This document shows positions 8,152-16,307 of a DNA stretch of 64,000 nt, one piece after another. Every line of letters begins with the position of its first letter. Position 1 is the first letter of the stretch. Both the position numbers and the translations under genes were made by a program. Origin of the DNA: Burkholderiales bacterium 8X (lineage in GTDB: Bacteria > Pseudomonadota > Gammaproteobacteria > Burkholderiales > Burkholderiaceae_C); assembly GCA_902506565.1 (NCBI GenBank), contig LR732703.1, positions 4,174,400 through 4,238,399 on the forward strand, written 5' to 3'. The notes under the pieces are model-generated. The model searched no databases, was not told the DNA's origin, and worked only from the letters and a program-made list of their open reading frames with translations.

Positions 8152-8586
8152 TTACCCTGGCGAAAGCGCATCAACAGTAATCTCGACAGGCAACCCAAGC
8201 TTTGAGAATGCGGAGCTAGCTGTTGAGTCAAGCATGAAGCTGATACTTGAATGCTCATCCGCTTTGACTTCAGCTACAAGATGTACATCGATCCAGACGT
8301 TCTCTGCATGTGGCAGGACATGGAGGCTGTCTACCTTCGGCAGAAATACCTTGGCAAGTGCGTCAGCATGTTGATTCACGCTCAAGGCGAAAGAAGAACT
8401 TCGACTGCGCCACTCCCAGAGGCCAATTTTTGCGGTGACGCTCTTACCGGAAGCGAAGTTCTGAATATCTCCCTTGCGTTTCGATGAATGAGGCTTGATC
8501 CCTAAGACCTTCGTGATCTCGTCCGGATCGAGTGAATCGCCCGAGACCACGAGCGTAAGTGAAACTCGCATTTCCGCGCCTTTCAT
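8152..8586 (-). CDS. DUF4279-family protein, probable immunity protein of the RHS toxin
   Basis: 144 residues. It starts two bases after the stop of the RHS gene, with GAAGG 9 bases before the ATG, so it is translated with it. The N-terminal half has SLTLVVSGDSLDPDEITKVL, KPHSSKRKGD and GLWEWRS, the order typical of DUF4279 proteins (beta strand, LDP..IT..L, KGD, GLW). There is no signal peptide, so it should be cytosolic, matching a toxin that acts in the cytoplasm. DUF4279 genes are frequently found next to polymorphic toxins. The immunity role is inferred from family and position. The local base composition is poorer in GC than that of the housekeeping genes, which fits acquired DNA. Confidence 0.75.
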   Translation of the reverse strand: MKGAEMRVSLTLVVSGDSLDPDEITKVLGIKPHSSKRKGDIQNFASGKSVTAKIGLWEWRSRSSSFALSVNQHADALAKVFLPKVDSLHVLPHAENVWIDVHLVAEVKADEHSSISFMLDSTASSAFSKLGLPVEITVDALSPG

Positions 8587-8588
8587 GG

Positions 8589-9773
8589 TTAATGGCCTTC
8601 ACCGAGGTTGCCGATATGCTCGCCTTGGCCATCATAAATATCACCGCTTCTTGGATCGACTGAGCAATTGTCCGCGGCCCGTGATCCTGGTTTCCCTCGA
8701 TTGCCGCGCTTGATGTCGTGAAAAATATCAACAGCGTCGGGAACTCCATTTCTTCGCCCCCACTCTTTTGATCCAGCAATCGCATCGATGGCCCCGGAAG
8801 GCCGAGCGGACCCGTCCGCTTGAAGCATGGGCCCTGTGACATACCATCCGGCGGCCGCACCAATAGCAGTGCCGACCAAACCACCTGCGATCGTGCCGGG
8901 CGGTCCGAACGCGCTGCCTGCTCCTGCTCCTAAAACAGCACCTCGAAGGCCGAAAGCAACCGGGTTCAGCCCTTTTGAATCTGCCCACTGCAAGGGGTTG
9001 TCGTAGCCAAAGTTGACCCTGCTCCATCCGCCATCAAGGCCTATGGGATCGGGCTGTATATATCTGCCAGTCGTCGAGCTGTACGTCCGGAAGTAGTTGT
9101 AGCTCAATCCACTCTCGACATCGAAGTACTGCCCGTCATACCGCTTGTTGTACTCAAGCGCAGCAACATTCGTCACTCCGGCATTACGCGCGACCTCCGG
9201 ATCCGCAAACCGATTCGCAGCCTGCGTCGGCTTGTCATCCCCGAACGCCGAGTACGCCCACTGCCACACCACCTGCCCCTGCTCGTCCGTGATCCGCCGG
9301 GGCGTATTCAGGTGATCGCTGCTCACCGCGAACCGCTTGCCGTTCACGACCGCAGCGATCGGCATCGGCCCACCCGCCGTCGGCAGGTAGATATGCCGCA
9401 CGCTCTGCGTGCTGTTCGCGCCACCCGTGCCGGTCTCGGCGATGAGGCTTCCCTGCTCGTCGTAGGTGAAGACGGTGCCGAGCCTCTGCGCATCGCTCGC
9501 CGCCGGCTGCCACAGCTGCGCGAAGAAGCCGAGCAGGGTCTGCATGAAGCTGTTGTCGGCCTCGTCGCCGGCGCTCGGCGGGAACTGCGGCTCGGTCTTG
9601 AAGACCCGCTGGCCGAGCGCGTTGCCGTCGGCGTAGCGGATGCTCTCGTAGAGGTAGCTGCGGGCCTGGCCGTCGGCTGCGGTTGCAGTGCCGAGGTTGC
9701 CGCTGCTGTCGTAGCCATAGCGAACGGCGCGGCCACCGCTGGCGTTGACGCTCGCAAGGCGGTCCTGTGCCAA
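8589..9773 (-). CDS. N-terminally truncated RHS polymorphic-toxin protein (orphan RHS tip)
   Basis: 394 residues read from a TTG at 9773. The frame is closed by a stop about 40 bases upstream, so most of the RHS shell (usually more than 1000 residues) is missing. Residues 1-240 are RHS repeat material: YGYDSSGN, RHIYLPT, DHLNTPRRITD, QWAYSAFGD, then the core terminator SGLSYNYFRTYSSTTGRY and QPDPIGLDGG. After this come a Gly/Ala-rich segment (about 290-315) that may cross a membrane, and a variable tip of about 80 residues (GRRNGVPDAVDIFHDIK ... VDPRSGDIYDGQGEHIGNL). The tip recalls RHS toxin tips I know only from memory, and I cannot assign an activity. DUF4279 follows directly. It may be a silent tip that becomes active by recombination with a full RHS gene elsewhere. 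Confidence 0.75.
   Translation of the reverse strand: MAQDRLASVNASGGRAVRYGYDSSGNLGTATAADGQARSYLYESIRYADGNALGQRVFKTEPQFPPSAGDEADNSFMQTLLGFFAQLWQPAASDAQRLGTVFTYDEQGSLIAETGTGGANSTQSVRHIYLPTAGGPMPIAAVVNGKRFAVSSDHLNTPRRITDEQGQVVWQWAYSAFGDDKPTQAANRFADPEVARNAGVTNVAALEYNKRYDGQYFDVESGLSYNYFRTYSSTTGRYIQPDPIGLDGGWSRVNFGYDNPLQWADSKGLNPVAFGLRGAVLGAGAGSAFGPPGTIAGGLVGTAIGAAAGWYVTGPMLQADGSARPSGAIDAIAGSKEWGRRNGVPDAVDIFHDIKRGNRGKPGSRAADNCSVDPRSGDIYDGQGEHIGNLGEGH
9405..9524 (-). repeat. Source segment of the 120-bp inverted duplication
   Basis: RHS-core codons (FAQLWQPA ... GGANSTQ) inside the truncated RHS gene. An almost identical 120-bp copy lies in inverted orientation at 7760-7879. Inverted copies 1.5 kb apart could support inversion of the intervening DNA, which includes the DUF4279 gene and most of the RHS tip. 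Confidence 0.9.
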
Positions 9774-9829
9774 AAGAGCTTCAACCCCCGCAGCAACCTC
9801 AACTTCTCTCTACACCTCACTTCGCTGCG

Positions 9830-9866
9830 ATCAGCGAAGCCTTCGATTATGACACGGTTTTGATAA
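9830..9866 (+). repeat. 37-bp imperfect direct repeat, copy 1
   Basis: Begins ATCAGCGAAGCC and ends TTGATAA. It matches copy 2 (9941-9977) at about 32 of 37 positions. The two copies start exactly 111 bases (3 x 37) apart. Confidence 0.75.
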
Positions 9867-9940
9867 GACCGGCAACTTTTTTTCGCTTTTCTCTGCTTGT
9901 TAGCTTTGCAGTCTTTCAACCGCTGCCGCCGAGCCGAGTT

Positions 9941-9977
9941 ATCAGCGAAGCCCTCGATTATTGCACCGTCTTGATAA
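9941..9977 (+). repeat. 37-bp imperfect direct repeat, copy 2
   Basis: Begins ATCAGCGAAGCC and ends TTGATAA. With the two preceding bases it is bounded by inverted TTATCA / TGATAA ends. It could be an attachment- or recombination-type site, or a relic of a repeated peptide-coding unit; the sequence alone does not decide. Confidence 0.75.
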
Positions 9978-10142
9978 CCCACCAAACCGTCTGGATTTAA
10001 CTCCGTCTGGTCTGGCTGCGTTCACCAAGGTGTTCGCTGCATTAGCCGAGCCCACGAGTATATGACATTTCAGAGACTGCTCGGCTGCAGCCGCTTCGAA
10101 ACTTCTCTGGCGCCGTCCGTCCGCTTCGATAATCCGCCGCTC

Positions 10143-12113
10143 ATGGCACTTATCACCCTCATCGACGCCCAGCTCGCGTTCGGGCATGTCCCGCTGCTGG
10201 ACCACGCAGACTTTTCTCTCATCGAATCCGAACGGATAGGGCTCATCGGGCGCAACGGGACCGGAAAGTCTTCCTTGCTGAAGATCCTTGCCGGCTTCGA
10301 GAAGCCCGACGATGGCACCCTTCAGTATCAGCAAGGCGTTCGCGTGGCCTACGTCGCACAAGAACCTCAGCTCGACCCCGAGTCCAGCGTGTTCTCGGCG
10401 GCGAGCAAGGGCCTTGCCGATGTGATCGCCATTCGAGACCTCTATCTCTCCGGCGCGCAGGACATCGATCTCGATGCGCTGCAATCGCAGATCGAGGCGC
10501 AGGATGCCTGGAATTGGGAGCAGCGCGTCGACGAGACGCTGCAGCGCCTGCGCCTCGATCCGACAGCCATCGTGCGCGACCTTTCCGGCGGCACCCGCAA
10601 GCGCGTGGCGCTCGCCCAAGCCTTGGTCGCTGCGCCGGATGTACTGCTGCTCGATGAGCCGACCAATCACCTTGACCTCGATTCGATCGAGTGGCTCGAG
10701 AACCTGTTGATCGACTTCAAGGGCAGCATCGTCACGATCACCCACGACCGGAGCTTCTTGAATCGGGTGGCGACCCGCATCGTCGAACTCGACCGCGGCA
10801 AGCTGTCGTCGTACCCCGGCAACTTCGAGCAATATCTGGCGCAGAAAGAAGAACAACTCGCCCAGGAGGCCGTGATCAGCGCCAAGGCGGACAAGCTGCT
10901 GGCGCAGGAAGAGATCTGGATTCGCAAAGGCGTCGAAGCTCGCCGCACGCGGAGCCAGAGCCGCATCGGTCGCCTCGAGGCTTTGCGCGCCAAGCGCCGC
11001 GCTCGCCGGGAAGTCGTCGGCAGCGTGAACCTCGACGTCGCATCGGGCGCGCCCAGCGGCAAGATCGTCGCCGAACTGTCATCGGCATCGAAGGCCTTCG
11101 GCGAGAAGGTCGTGATCCGCGACTTCAGCGGCACGATTCTCCGTGGCGACAAGGTCGGCTTGATCGGCCCCAACGGCGCCGGCAAGACCACTCTCCTGAA
11201 GCTGATCCTCGGCGAGCTCGAGCCCGACAACGGCAAGGTTCGACGCGGCACCAATTTGCAAGTCGCTTACTTCGACCAGATGCGGGAAGCACTCGATCTC
11301 GATGCCACGCTGGAAGACTTCATCAGTCCCGGCAGCGAATGGATCGAAATCGGAAGCCAGCGCAAGCACGTCAAGAGCTACTTGTCCGACTTCCTGTTCT
11401 CACCCGCCAGGGCGCTGTCGCCGGTTCGCTCGTTGAGCGGCGGGGAACGCAACCGCCTGCTGCTTGCACGGCTCTTTGCGAGGCCCGCCAATGTGCTGGT
11501 GCTCGACGAGCCCACCAACGACCTGGACATCGATACGCTCGAGTTGCTCGAGGAACTGCTGCAGTCCTACGAAGGAACGGTGTTCCTCGTGAGCCACGAT
11601 CGCACCTTCCTCGACAACGTGGTCACCAGCACGATCGCGTTCGAGGGCGATGGTCGCTGGCGCGAGTACGAAGGCAGCGTGCAGGATTGGCTGATCCAAT
11701 CGCGCAGGTCCCGCGAAATGGCAGCCCAGCGACTGGCGGCGGAGGCGGCGACAGCGACGGCGGCTTCGGCCTCGAAGTCGGACGGTGGATCCAGCGCCGT
11801 GCAGGCAGTCTCCGCAGCATCGGCATCGGCATCGGCATCGGCGTCAACATCGGCATCAGCGCAGACGCCAACGCCGCCGCCTCGCAAGAAGCTCAGCTAC
11901 AAGGACCAGCGCGAGTTGGAGATCCTTCCCCAACGGATTGCAGCGCTCGAAGACGAGCAACGCCGCATCAACGAGATCCTCGAGCACGAAGGCGGCGCCA
12001 TCTTCGGCGCGGAGCCTTCGCGAGCCGCCGAGCTCAGCGCGCGACATGCCCAAATCGAGGAAGAACTGCTCGGCGCATTGGAGCGCTGGGAAGAACTCAC
12101 AAGCGCCGGCTGA
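10143..12113 (+). CDS. uup: ABC-F family ATPase Uup
   Basis: Soluble ABC-F protein with two ATPase domains and no membrane part; the family acts on ribosomes or DNA intermediates. The first domain has GRNGTGKSS (residues 36-44), LSGGTRKRVALAQ and LLLDEPTNHLDLDS; the second has GPNGAGKTT, LSGGERNRLLLAR and LVLDEPTNDLDID. A basic coiled linker lies between them. The C-terminal region (KLSYKDQRELEILPQRI, then a helical coil) is the Uup-type extension that binds DNA in the E. coli protein. Before it is a Ser/Ala repeat made of GCATCG-type hexamers (about 11818-11870). I start at the ATG at 10143 (MALITLID) because conserved ABC-F sequence begins there; the frame is open 27 codons further upstream but looks non-coding. 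Confidence 0.93.
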   Translation: MALITLIDAQLAFGHVPLLDHADFSLIESERIGLIGRNGTGKSSLLKILAGFEKPDDGTLQYQQGVRVAYVAQEPQLDPESSVFSAASKGLADVIAIRDLYLSGAQDIDLDALQSQIEAQDAWNWEQRVDETLQRLRLDPTAIVRDLSGGTRKRVALAQALVAAPDVLLLDEPTNHLDLDSIEWLENLLIDFKGSIVTITHDRSFLNRVATRIVELDRGKLSSYPGNFEQYLAQKEEQLAQEAVISAKADKLLAQEEIWIRKGVEARRTRSQSRIGRLEALRAKRRARREVVGSVNLDVASGAPSGKIVAELSSASKAFGEKVVIRDFSGTILRGDKVGLIGPNGAGKTTLLKLILGELEPDNGKVRRGTNLQVAYFDQMREALDLDATLEDFISPGSEWIEIGSQRKHVKSYLSDFLFSPARALSPVRSLSGGERNRLLLARLFARPANVLVLDEPTNDLDIDTLELLEELLQSYEGTVFLVSHDRTFLDNVVTSTIAFEGDGRWREYEGSVQDWLIQSRRSREMAAQRLAAEAATATAASASKSDGGSSAVQAVSAASASASASASTSASAQTPTPPPRKKLSYKDQRELEILPQRIAALEDEQRRINEILEHEGGAIFGAEPSRAAELSARHAQIEEELLGALERWEELTSAG

Positions 12114-12200
12114 GGCTCCGGCCGGGTGTTGTCCGACCGACGCGCGATCGCTGTTGAGCTATACATCCTGCTACCCCCGAAACGGAAGCTCGCCCACAGC

Positions 12201-14060
12201 ATGAACCAGCCCCTGCACCGCATGCCGCTCCTCGATCGAGTCCGCGGCTGCGCTGCAGCCGTGCTGGTCGCCGTTTTCCTGGCCGCCGGCTGTGCCGAGT
12301 TGCCGAAGAACGTCGAACGGCCGATTTCCACCGCGGTGCAACCGACCGTCGACAGCTCGCTGGCCACGCTGGTCGCGCAGCGCCGGCAAGCCACCAGCAC
12401 GCGCTACGAATCCGGCTTCATGCTGCTTGCCGGACCGCCCGCGGCCTACGGCAGCCGCCTGGCGCTCGCCGAAGGTGCGCAGAAGACGCTCGACCTCCAG
12501 TACTACGCCATCCATGCCGATGCGAGCACGGCGCGACTCCTCACCGCGGTCCGCGAAGCCGCTCGCCGCGGCGTGCGCGTGCGAATCCTCCTGGACGACT
12601 TCCACAGCACCGGCCGCAATGCAGCCGTGATGGGGCTCGCCTTCGTTCCGAACATCGAGATGCGGATGTTCAACCCGGTCGCGGGCGCACGCGGATCGAC
12701 GCTCGGGCGGCTGTGGGGCACGCTCAGCGATGCCGCACGGGTGCAGCAGCGGATGCACAACAAGCTCTTCGTTGCGGACAACGTGCTGGGCATCACCGGC
12801 GGCCGCAATCTGGGCGACGCCTATTTCGGCAACGACAAGAAAGGCAACTTCATCGACCTCGACGTGCTCGCCGCCGGGCCGATCGTGCAAGACCTTTCGC
12901 GCAGTTTCGACAGCTACTGGAACAACGAGCGCGCCTATCCCGTGCAGTCGCTGGTCACGCCGGAGGAACTGGCAAAGATTCGCAAGTCGACCGAATCCGA
13001 GCAAGCCAAGCCGGTATCGAACGACGGCGAACGCCCGTCCCAACCGCCGGATGGCGAGCCTCGCCCGGATCCCGATGCGCCGCCCACCGCCGAGCAACGC
13101 GCCTGGGCCTGGGACCAGAAGCCACTCGATCTCCGCACTGCGCAGTTCGTCTGGGCGCCGGCCATCGTGCTGGCGGACAAGCCCGGCAAGATCGCCGCCG
13201 AGTCGGGTTCGGACGCCGGGCAAGCGCCGGCCGCTCCGGCTCCGGCTCCGGCTCCGGCTGCAACATCGAACCTGAACCCCTCCGCAAACCCGCGCGCGGC
13301 AGGCGATCCAGCTTCGTTAGTGCCGAGCCGCGAGAGATTCCTCGCCAACGCCGCGGCCGTGGCTTCGAACGAGGAAACGGTGGTGGAGGGCCTGCTGCAG
13401 CTCATGGGCCAGGCCCGTCGCGACCTGTTGATCGTGTCGCCCTACTTCGTGCCCGGTCCGGACATGAAGCAGGCCTTCGCCGCCGCACGGGCGCGAGGCG
13501 TCCGCATTCGCGTTCTCACCAACTCGCTCGCATCGAACGATGCGCCGATCGCTCATGTGGGTTATGCCCGCCACCGCGAGGATCTGCTGGCAGCAGGCAT
13601 CGAGCTGTACGAGTTGCGCAGCGACCAGGCGAATCTCGGCAGCGCTTTCGGAAGTGGGTCGGGAAGTGGTTCGGGCAGCGGATCGAACGCCGGGGCAAGC
13701 TCGGTGGCGGGCAGCAGCGTCGCGGGCGAGTCGCGGTCGATGCTGCATTCCAAGTTCCTGATCCAGGATGGCCAGCTGCTGACGATCGGCTCGATGAACC
13801 TCGACCTGCGCTCGCAGTTGCAGAACACCGAGATCGCCTTGCTGATACGCAGCAGGGAACTCTCCCGCGCGGCGACCGAGCAGGTCGAGAACGCCTTGCG
13901 CCGAGGTGCCTGGCGGGTGGAGAAGACGCCGAGCGGACTGATCTGGCGCGCCCCTCCCGAGAGCAAGCTCGAAGACGCGCGAACCGAGCCCGATTCGAGC
14001 GCGAGCCTTCGCTTGTTGCTGCGGCTGGTCGGCCCGCTCGCGCCGGACGAACTGCTCTAG
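12201..14060 (+). CDS. Phospholipase D-family lipoprotein
   Basis: 619 residues from the ATG at 12201. The N-terminus is a lipoprotein signal with lipobox LAAGC (Cys31), so it is probably anchored in the periplasmic face of a membrane. It has two HKD motifs typical of phospholipase D enzymes: HNKLFVAD followed by GGRN in the first half, and HSKFLIQD followed by GSMNLDLRS in the second. The two halves are separated by a long low-complexity linker (about 13010-13310) rich in Pro, Ala and Asp, with Ala-Pro repeats; a second Gly/Ser repeat (about 13645-13690) sits before the second HKD. It belongs to the cardiolipin-synthase/ClsC-like group often annotated as phospholipase D family protein. A lipid phosphatidyl-transfer or hydrolysis role is inferred from the motifs. 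It is transcribed in the same direction as uup, 87 bases downstream. Confidence 0.9.
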   Translation: MNQPLHRMPLLDRVRGCAAAVLVAVFLAAGCAELPKNVERPISTAVQPTVDSSLATLVAQRRQATSTRYESGFMLLAGPPAAYGSRLALAEGAQKTLDLQYYAIHADASTARLLTAVREAARRGVRVRILLDDFHSTGRNAAVMGLAFVPNIEMRMFNPVAGARGSTLGRLWGTLSDAARVQQRMHNKLFVADNVLGITGGRNLGDAYFGNDKKGNFIDLDVLAAGPIVQDLSRSFDSYWNNERAYPVQSLVTPEELAKIRKSTESEQAKPVSNDGERPSQPPDGEPRPDPDAPPTAEQRAWAWDQKPLDLRTAQFVWAPAIVLADKPGKIAAESGSDAGQAPAAPAPAPAPAATSNLNPSANPRAAGDPASLVPSRERFLANAAAVASNEETVVEGLLQLMGQARRDLLIVSPYFVPGPDMKQAFAAARARGVRIRVLTNSLASNDAPIAHVGYARHREDLLAAGIELYELRSDQANLGSAFGSGSGSGSGSGSNAGASSVAGSSVAGESRSMLHSKFLIQDGQLLTIGSMNLDLRSQLQNTEIALLIRSRELSRAATEQVENALRRGAWRVEKTPSGLIWRAPPESKLEDARTEPDSSASLRLLLRLVGPLAPDELL

Positions 14061-14092
14061 GCAGACCAACTGCTCCAGGCGGACCAACTGCT

Positions 14093-15607
14093 TCAGCCGG
14101 GCGCCTTGCTCCCGCCGGGCAACATGGCGCTCGACAGGGCGCGCAGGGTCGAACGTTGCGCGCCGCCGGCAGCGGCCTGGTCCCGCACCTGAGCGAACAC
14201 CTTCCAGAAGGTGGCGTCCTGCGCAGTCGCGAAGTTGATCCGCATGAGCGTGCTCGGCGGCCGACGCGCATGGAACAGCGAGCCCGGCGCGAGCAGGTAG
14301 CCCTCGTCGAGCATGCGCTGGGTGAGCGCATCCGTATCGACGCCGGTGTCCACCCAGCCGAACAGGCCGGCCGGCTCCGACGCAAGGCTGCAGCCGGCAG
14401 CCAGGGCGAGCTTGACGGTACGGCCGCGGGCGCCGTCCAGCCGCAGGCGGATGCGATCGGCATGCCGCCGCAGCTGGCCCTGGTCGATGCACCAGGCCAA
14501 CGCGCGTTCGAAGAGCGAGGGCGTGGTCAGCGTGGCGAGCAGCTTGGTCTCGAGCAGGCGCCCGATCAGTTCCGGCGAGGCGGCCATGAACCCGATCCGC
14601 CAGTTGGGCGCCAGGATCTTCGCGAAGCCGCTGACATAGATCGTGCGGCGAAGGCCATCCAGCGCGCTCAGACGCGTCGCGTGCTCGTGCGCGAGATGGC
14701 TGTAGGTGTCGTCCTCGACGATGTGGAAGTCATGCTTGTTGGCCAGTTGCAGGATCCGGTGGGCGGAGTGCGGCGCCAGGCTGTAGCCGGTCGGGTTGTG
14801 CAGCACGCTCACGCTCACGAAGAGCTTGGGCCGATGACCTTCGCCGGCGCTGCAATAGCGCTCCATCACGTCGAGGTCGGGGCCGTCCGCACGTCGCGGC
14901 ACCGGAAGGATCCGCATGCCGAGCGCCTCGAGCCGGGCGAATTCGAGCGCCCATCCCGGCTCCTCGACCATCACCGGATCGCCGGGTCGAAGCATGGTTC
15001 GGCTGACGATGTCGAGCGCGTGGGTGGCGCCGACGGTCGTGACGATCTGCTCCGGACCGGCCGGCACGTTGATCGCGGCCAGCTTCGACGCCAGGCTGCG
15101 GCGCAATCCGCCATCACCGGCCGGTTCGCCGTACTGCAGCGAGAACTCGCGCAGCGCCTTGCCGCTGGTCACCCGCCGGACCGCCGTCGCCATGAAGTCC
15201 GACTCGAGCCAATCGGGCGGAAAGACGCCCATGCCGGGCTGCGGCTTGTCGCTCGGCCGGTGGAACATGCCGCGGATCAGGGTACTGGCGTCGGCCGCCA
15301 CCGGCGGCGGTTCGGCGGGATGCACCGAGCTCCTGGCAAAGGGCACCAGGGCGATGCCCGAAGGCCCCGCTGTCGCTGCCGCATCCCGCACGAAAAAACC
15401 CCGTTGTCGCCGAGCCTCGACAAGGCCCTGTGCCAAAAGCTGGTCGTAGGCCGCGACGACGGTATGCGGGCTCACGCCCTGCTGCCTTGCACATTCGCGC
15501 ACCGAAGGCAGGCGGGCGCCCGGCGCGAGCAGGCGATTGCGGATGCGTTCGGCAAAGCGATCGGCAAGCTGCGAAGTCAGCGAATGGGTCGAAGTGCGGG
15601 TCAGCAT
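14093..15607 (-). CDS. MocR/PdxR-family transcriptional regulator (GntR HTH + aminotransferase fold)
   Basis: 504 residues. The N-terminus is a GntR-type winged helix (RIRNRLLAPGARLPSVRECA, GVSPHTVVAAYDQLLAQGLVEAR). The C-terminal ~370 residues are a class I aminotransferase-like domain that binds PLP; the Schiff-base Lys is Lys330 in SGFAKILAPNWRIGF, and the NPTGYSL and VEDDTYSHL motifs are present. In this family the PLP domain senses a ligand and does not usually catalyse. I start at the ATG at 15607, where the conserved HTH begins; the frame is open upstream across the intergenic region but looks non-coding. It is divergent from the LysE gene, so it probably controls the exporter/aminotransferase run to its right. 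Which amino acid or vitamer it senses is unknown. Confidence 0.9.
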   Translation of the reverse strand: MLTRTSTHSLTSQLADRFAERIRNRLLAPGARLPSVRECARQQGVSPHTVVAAYDQLLAQGLVEARRQRGFFVRDAAATAGPSGIALVPFARSSVHPAEPPPVAADASTLIRGMFHRPSDKPQPGMGVFPPDWLESDFMATAVRRVTSGKALREFSLQYGEPAGDGGLRRSLASKLAAINVPAGPEQIVTTVGATHALDIVSRTMLRPGDPVMVEEPGWALEFARLEALGMRILPVPRRADGPDLDVMERYCSAGEGHRPKLFVSVSVLHNPTGYSLAPHSAHRILQLANKHDFHIVEDDTYSHLAHEHATRLSALDGLRRTIYVSGFAKILAPNWRIGFMAASPELIGRLLETKLLATLTTPSLFERALAWCIDQGQLRRHADRIRLRLDGARGRTVKLALAAGCSLASEPAGLFGWVDTGVDTDALTQRMLDEGYLLAPGSLFHARRPPSTLMRINFATAQDATFWKVFAQVRDQAAAGGAQRSTLRALSSAMLPGGSKAPG

Positions 15608-15707
15608 GGGCGGCTTCTGTGTCGATGACGCAACCGATACAGCTGGGCCGGTTGTTCGCCAAACTGTACTGTCACTGTAATGGTCGACAAGTTTAGAGTC
15701 GACGCCG
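15608..15707. promoter_or_regulatory. Divergent promoter with candidate MocR operator
   Basis: The 100-base gap between the MocR gene and the LysE gene contains three ACTGT units in a row (15663-15667, 15668-15672, 15674-15678) and two GTCGAC palindromes (15683-15688 and 15698-15703). MocR-family regulators commonly bind direct repeats in the divergent promoter, so the ACTGT cluster is a reasonable operator candidate. I did not find clear -35/-10 boxes. Confidence 0.5.
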
Positions 15708-16307
15708 ATGAACTGGCAAGAATTCACCGCCCTGCTGGTGCTGGCCTCGGCGATGAGCTTCTCGCCCGGGCCGAACACCACGTTGTCGACCACCCTCGCA
15801 GCCAACCGCGGCCTGCGCGGCGCCATGCCCTTCGTGCTCGCCGTCCCGATCGGATGGTCGATGCTGCTGCTGCTGAGCGCAGCCGGCGTGGGCGCCCTGG
15901 TCGTCGCTGCGCCGTCCCTGCGCTGGGCGATCAAGGCGCTCGGCGTCGGGTATCTCTTCTGGCTTTCATGGAAGCTGTCGCAGAGCGGCACCCTCCGCTC
16001 CGACGAAGCGGCCAACCTTTCGGTGAGCTTCACGCAAGGCGTGATGCTGCAGTTCCTGAACATCAAGGCCTGGCTGCTCGCGCTCACCTTGGTCGCAGGC
16101 TGGGTGGCCGGCAGGCCCGATCCGCTGCTGCGCTTGTCGATCCTGCTGCCAGTGATGCTGGCCTATGCGTTCGCGAGCAACCTGGCCTACGCCCTGGTCG
16201 GTGCCTTGCTCCGCCAGTGGCTCGCGCACGGCCGACGGCTGCTCTGGTTCAACCGGGCCATGGCGGCGGTGCTGGTCGCGACGGCCTGCTGGTTGCTCAC
16301 GATATGA
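15708..16307 (+). CDS. LysE/RhtB-family amino-acid exporter
   Basis: 199 residues with about six hydrophobic helices. The N-terminal SFSPGPNTTLSTTLAANRGLRGA is the LysE/RhtB signature (S.GP....... ..G...G). It should export amino acids or their derivatives across the inner membrane. First gene of a run of overlapping genes; its stop (16305-16307) overlaps the start of the next transporter by ATGA. It is directly opposite the MocR regulator, a frequent arrangement for regulated efflux. Confidence 0.92.
   Translation: MNWQEFTALLVLASAMSFSPGPNTTLSTTLAANRGLRGAMPFVLAVPIGWSMLLLLSAAGVGALVVAAPSLRWAIKALGVGYLFWLSWKLSQSGTLRSDEAANLSVSFTQGVMLQFLNIKAWLLALTLVAGWVAGRPDPLLRLSILLPVMLAYAFASNLAYALVGALLRQWLAHGRRLLWFNRAMAAVLVATACWLLTI

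Larger units (their letters stand above)
9774..10142. other. Gene-free stretch between the RHS remnant and uup
   Basis: No credible gene. It contains the lost 5' part of the RHS frame, two 37-bp imperfect direct repeats, and the promoter/leader region of uup. The uup frame is open from 10062, but that part lacks ABC-F features. Confidence 0.5.

Noticed and set aside
6628..10142. An insertion sequence or prophage as the cause of the RHS island
   Set aside because: No transposase, integrase or terminal inverted repeats were seen; RHS shuffling explains the content better.
12713..15628. A 971-codon plus-strand frame across the phospholipase D and MocR genes
   Set aside because: Out of frame with two well-supported genes, rich in Arg/Gly and lacking any motif.
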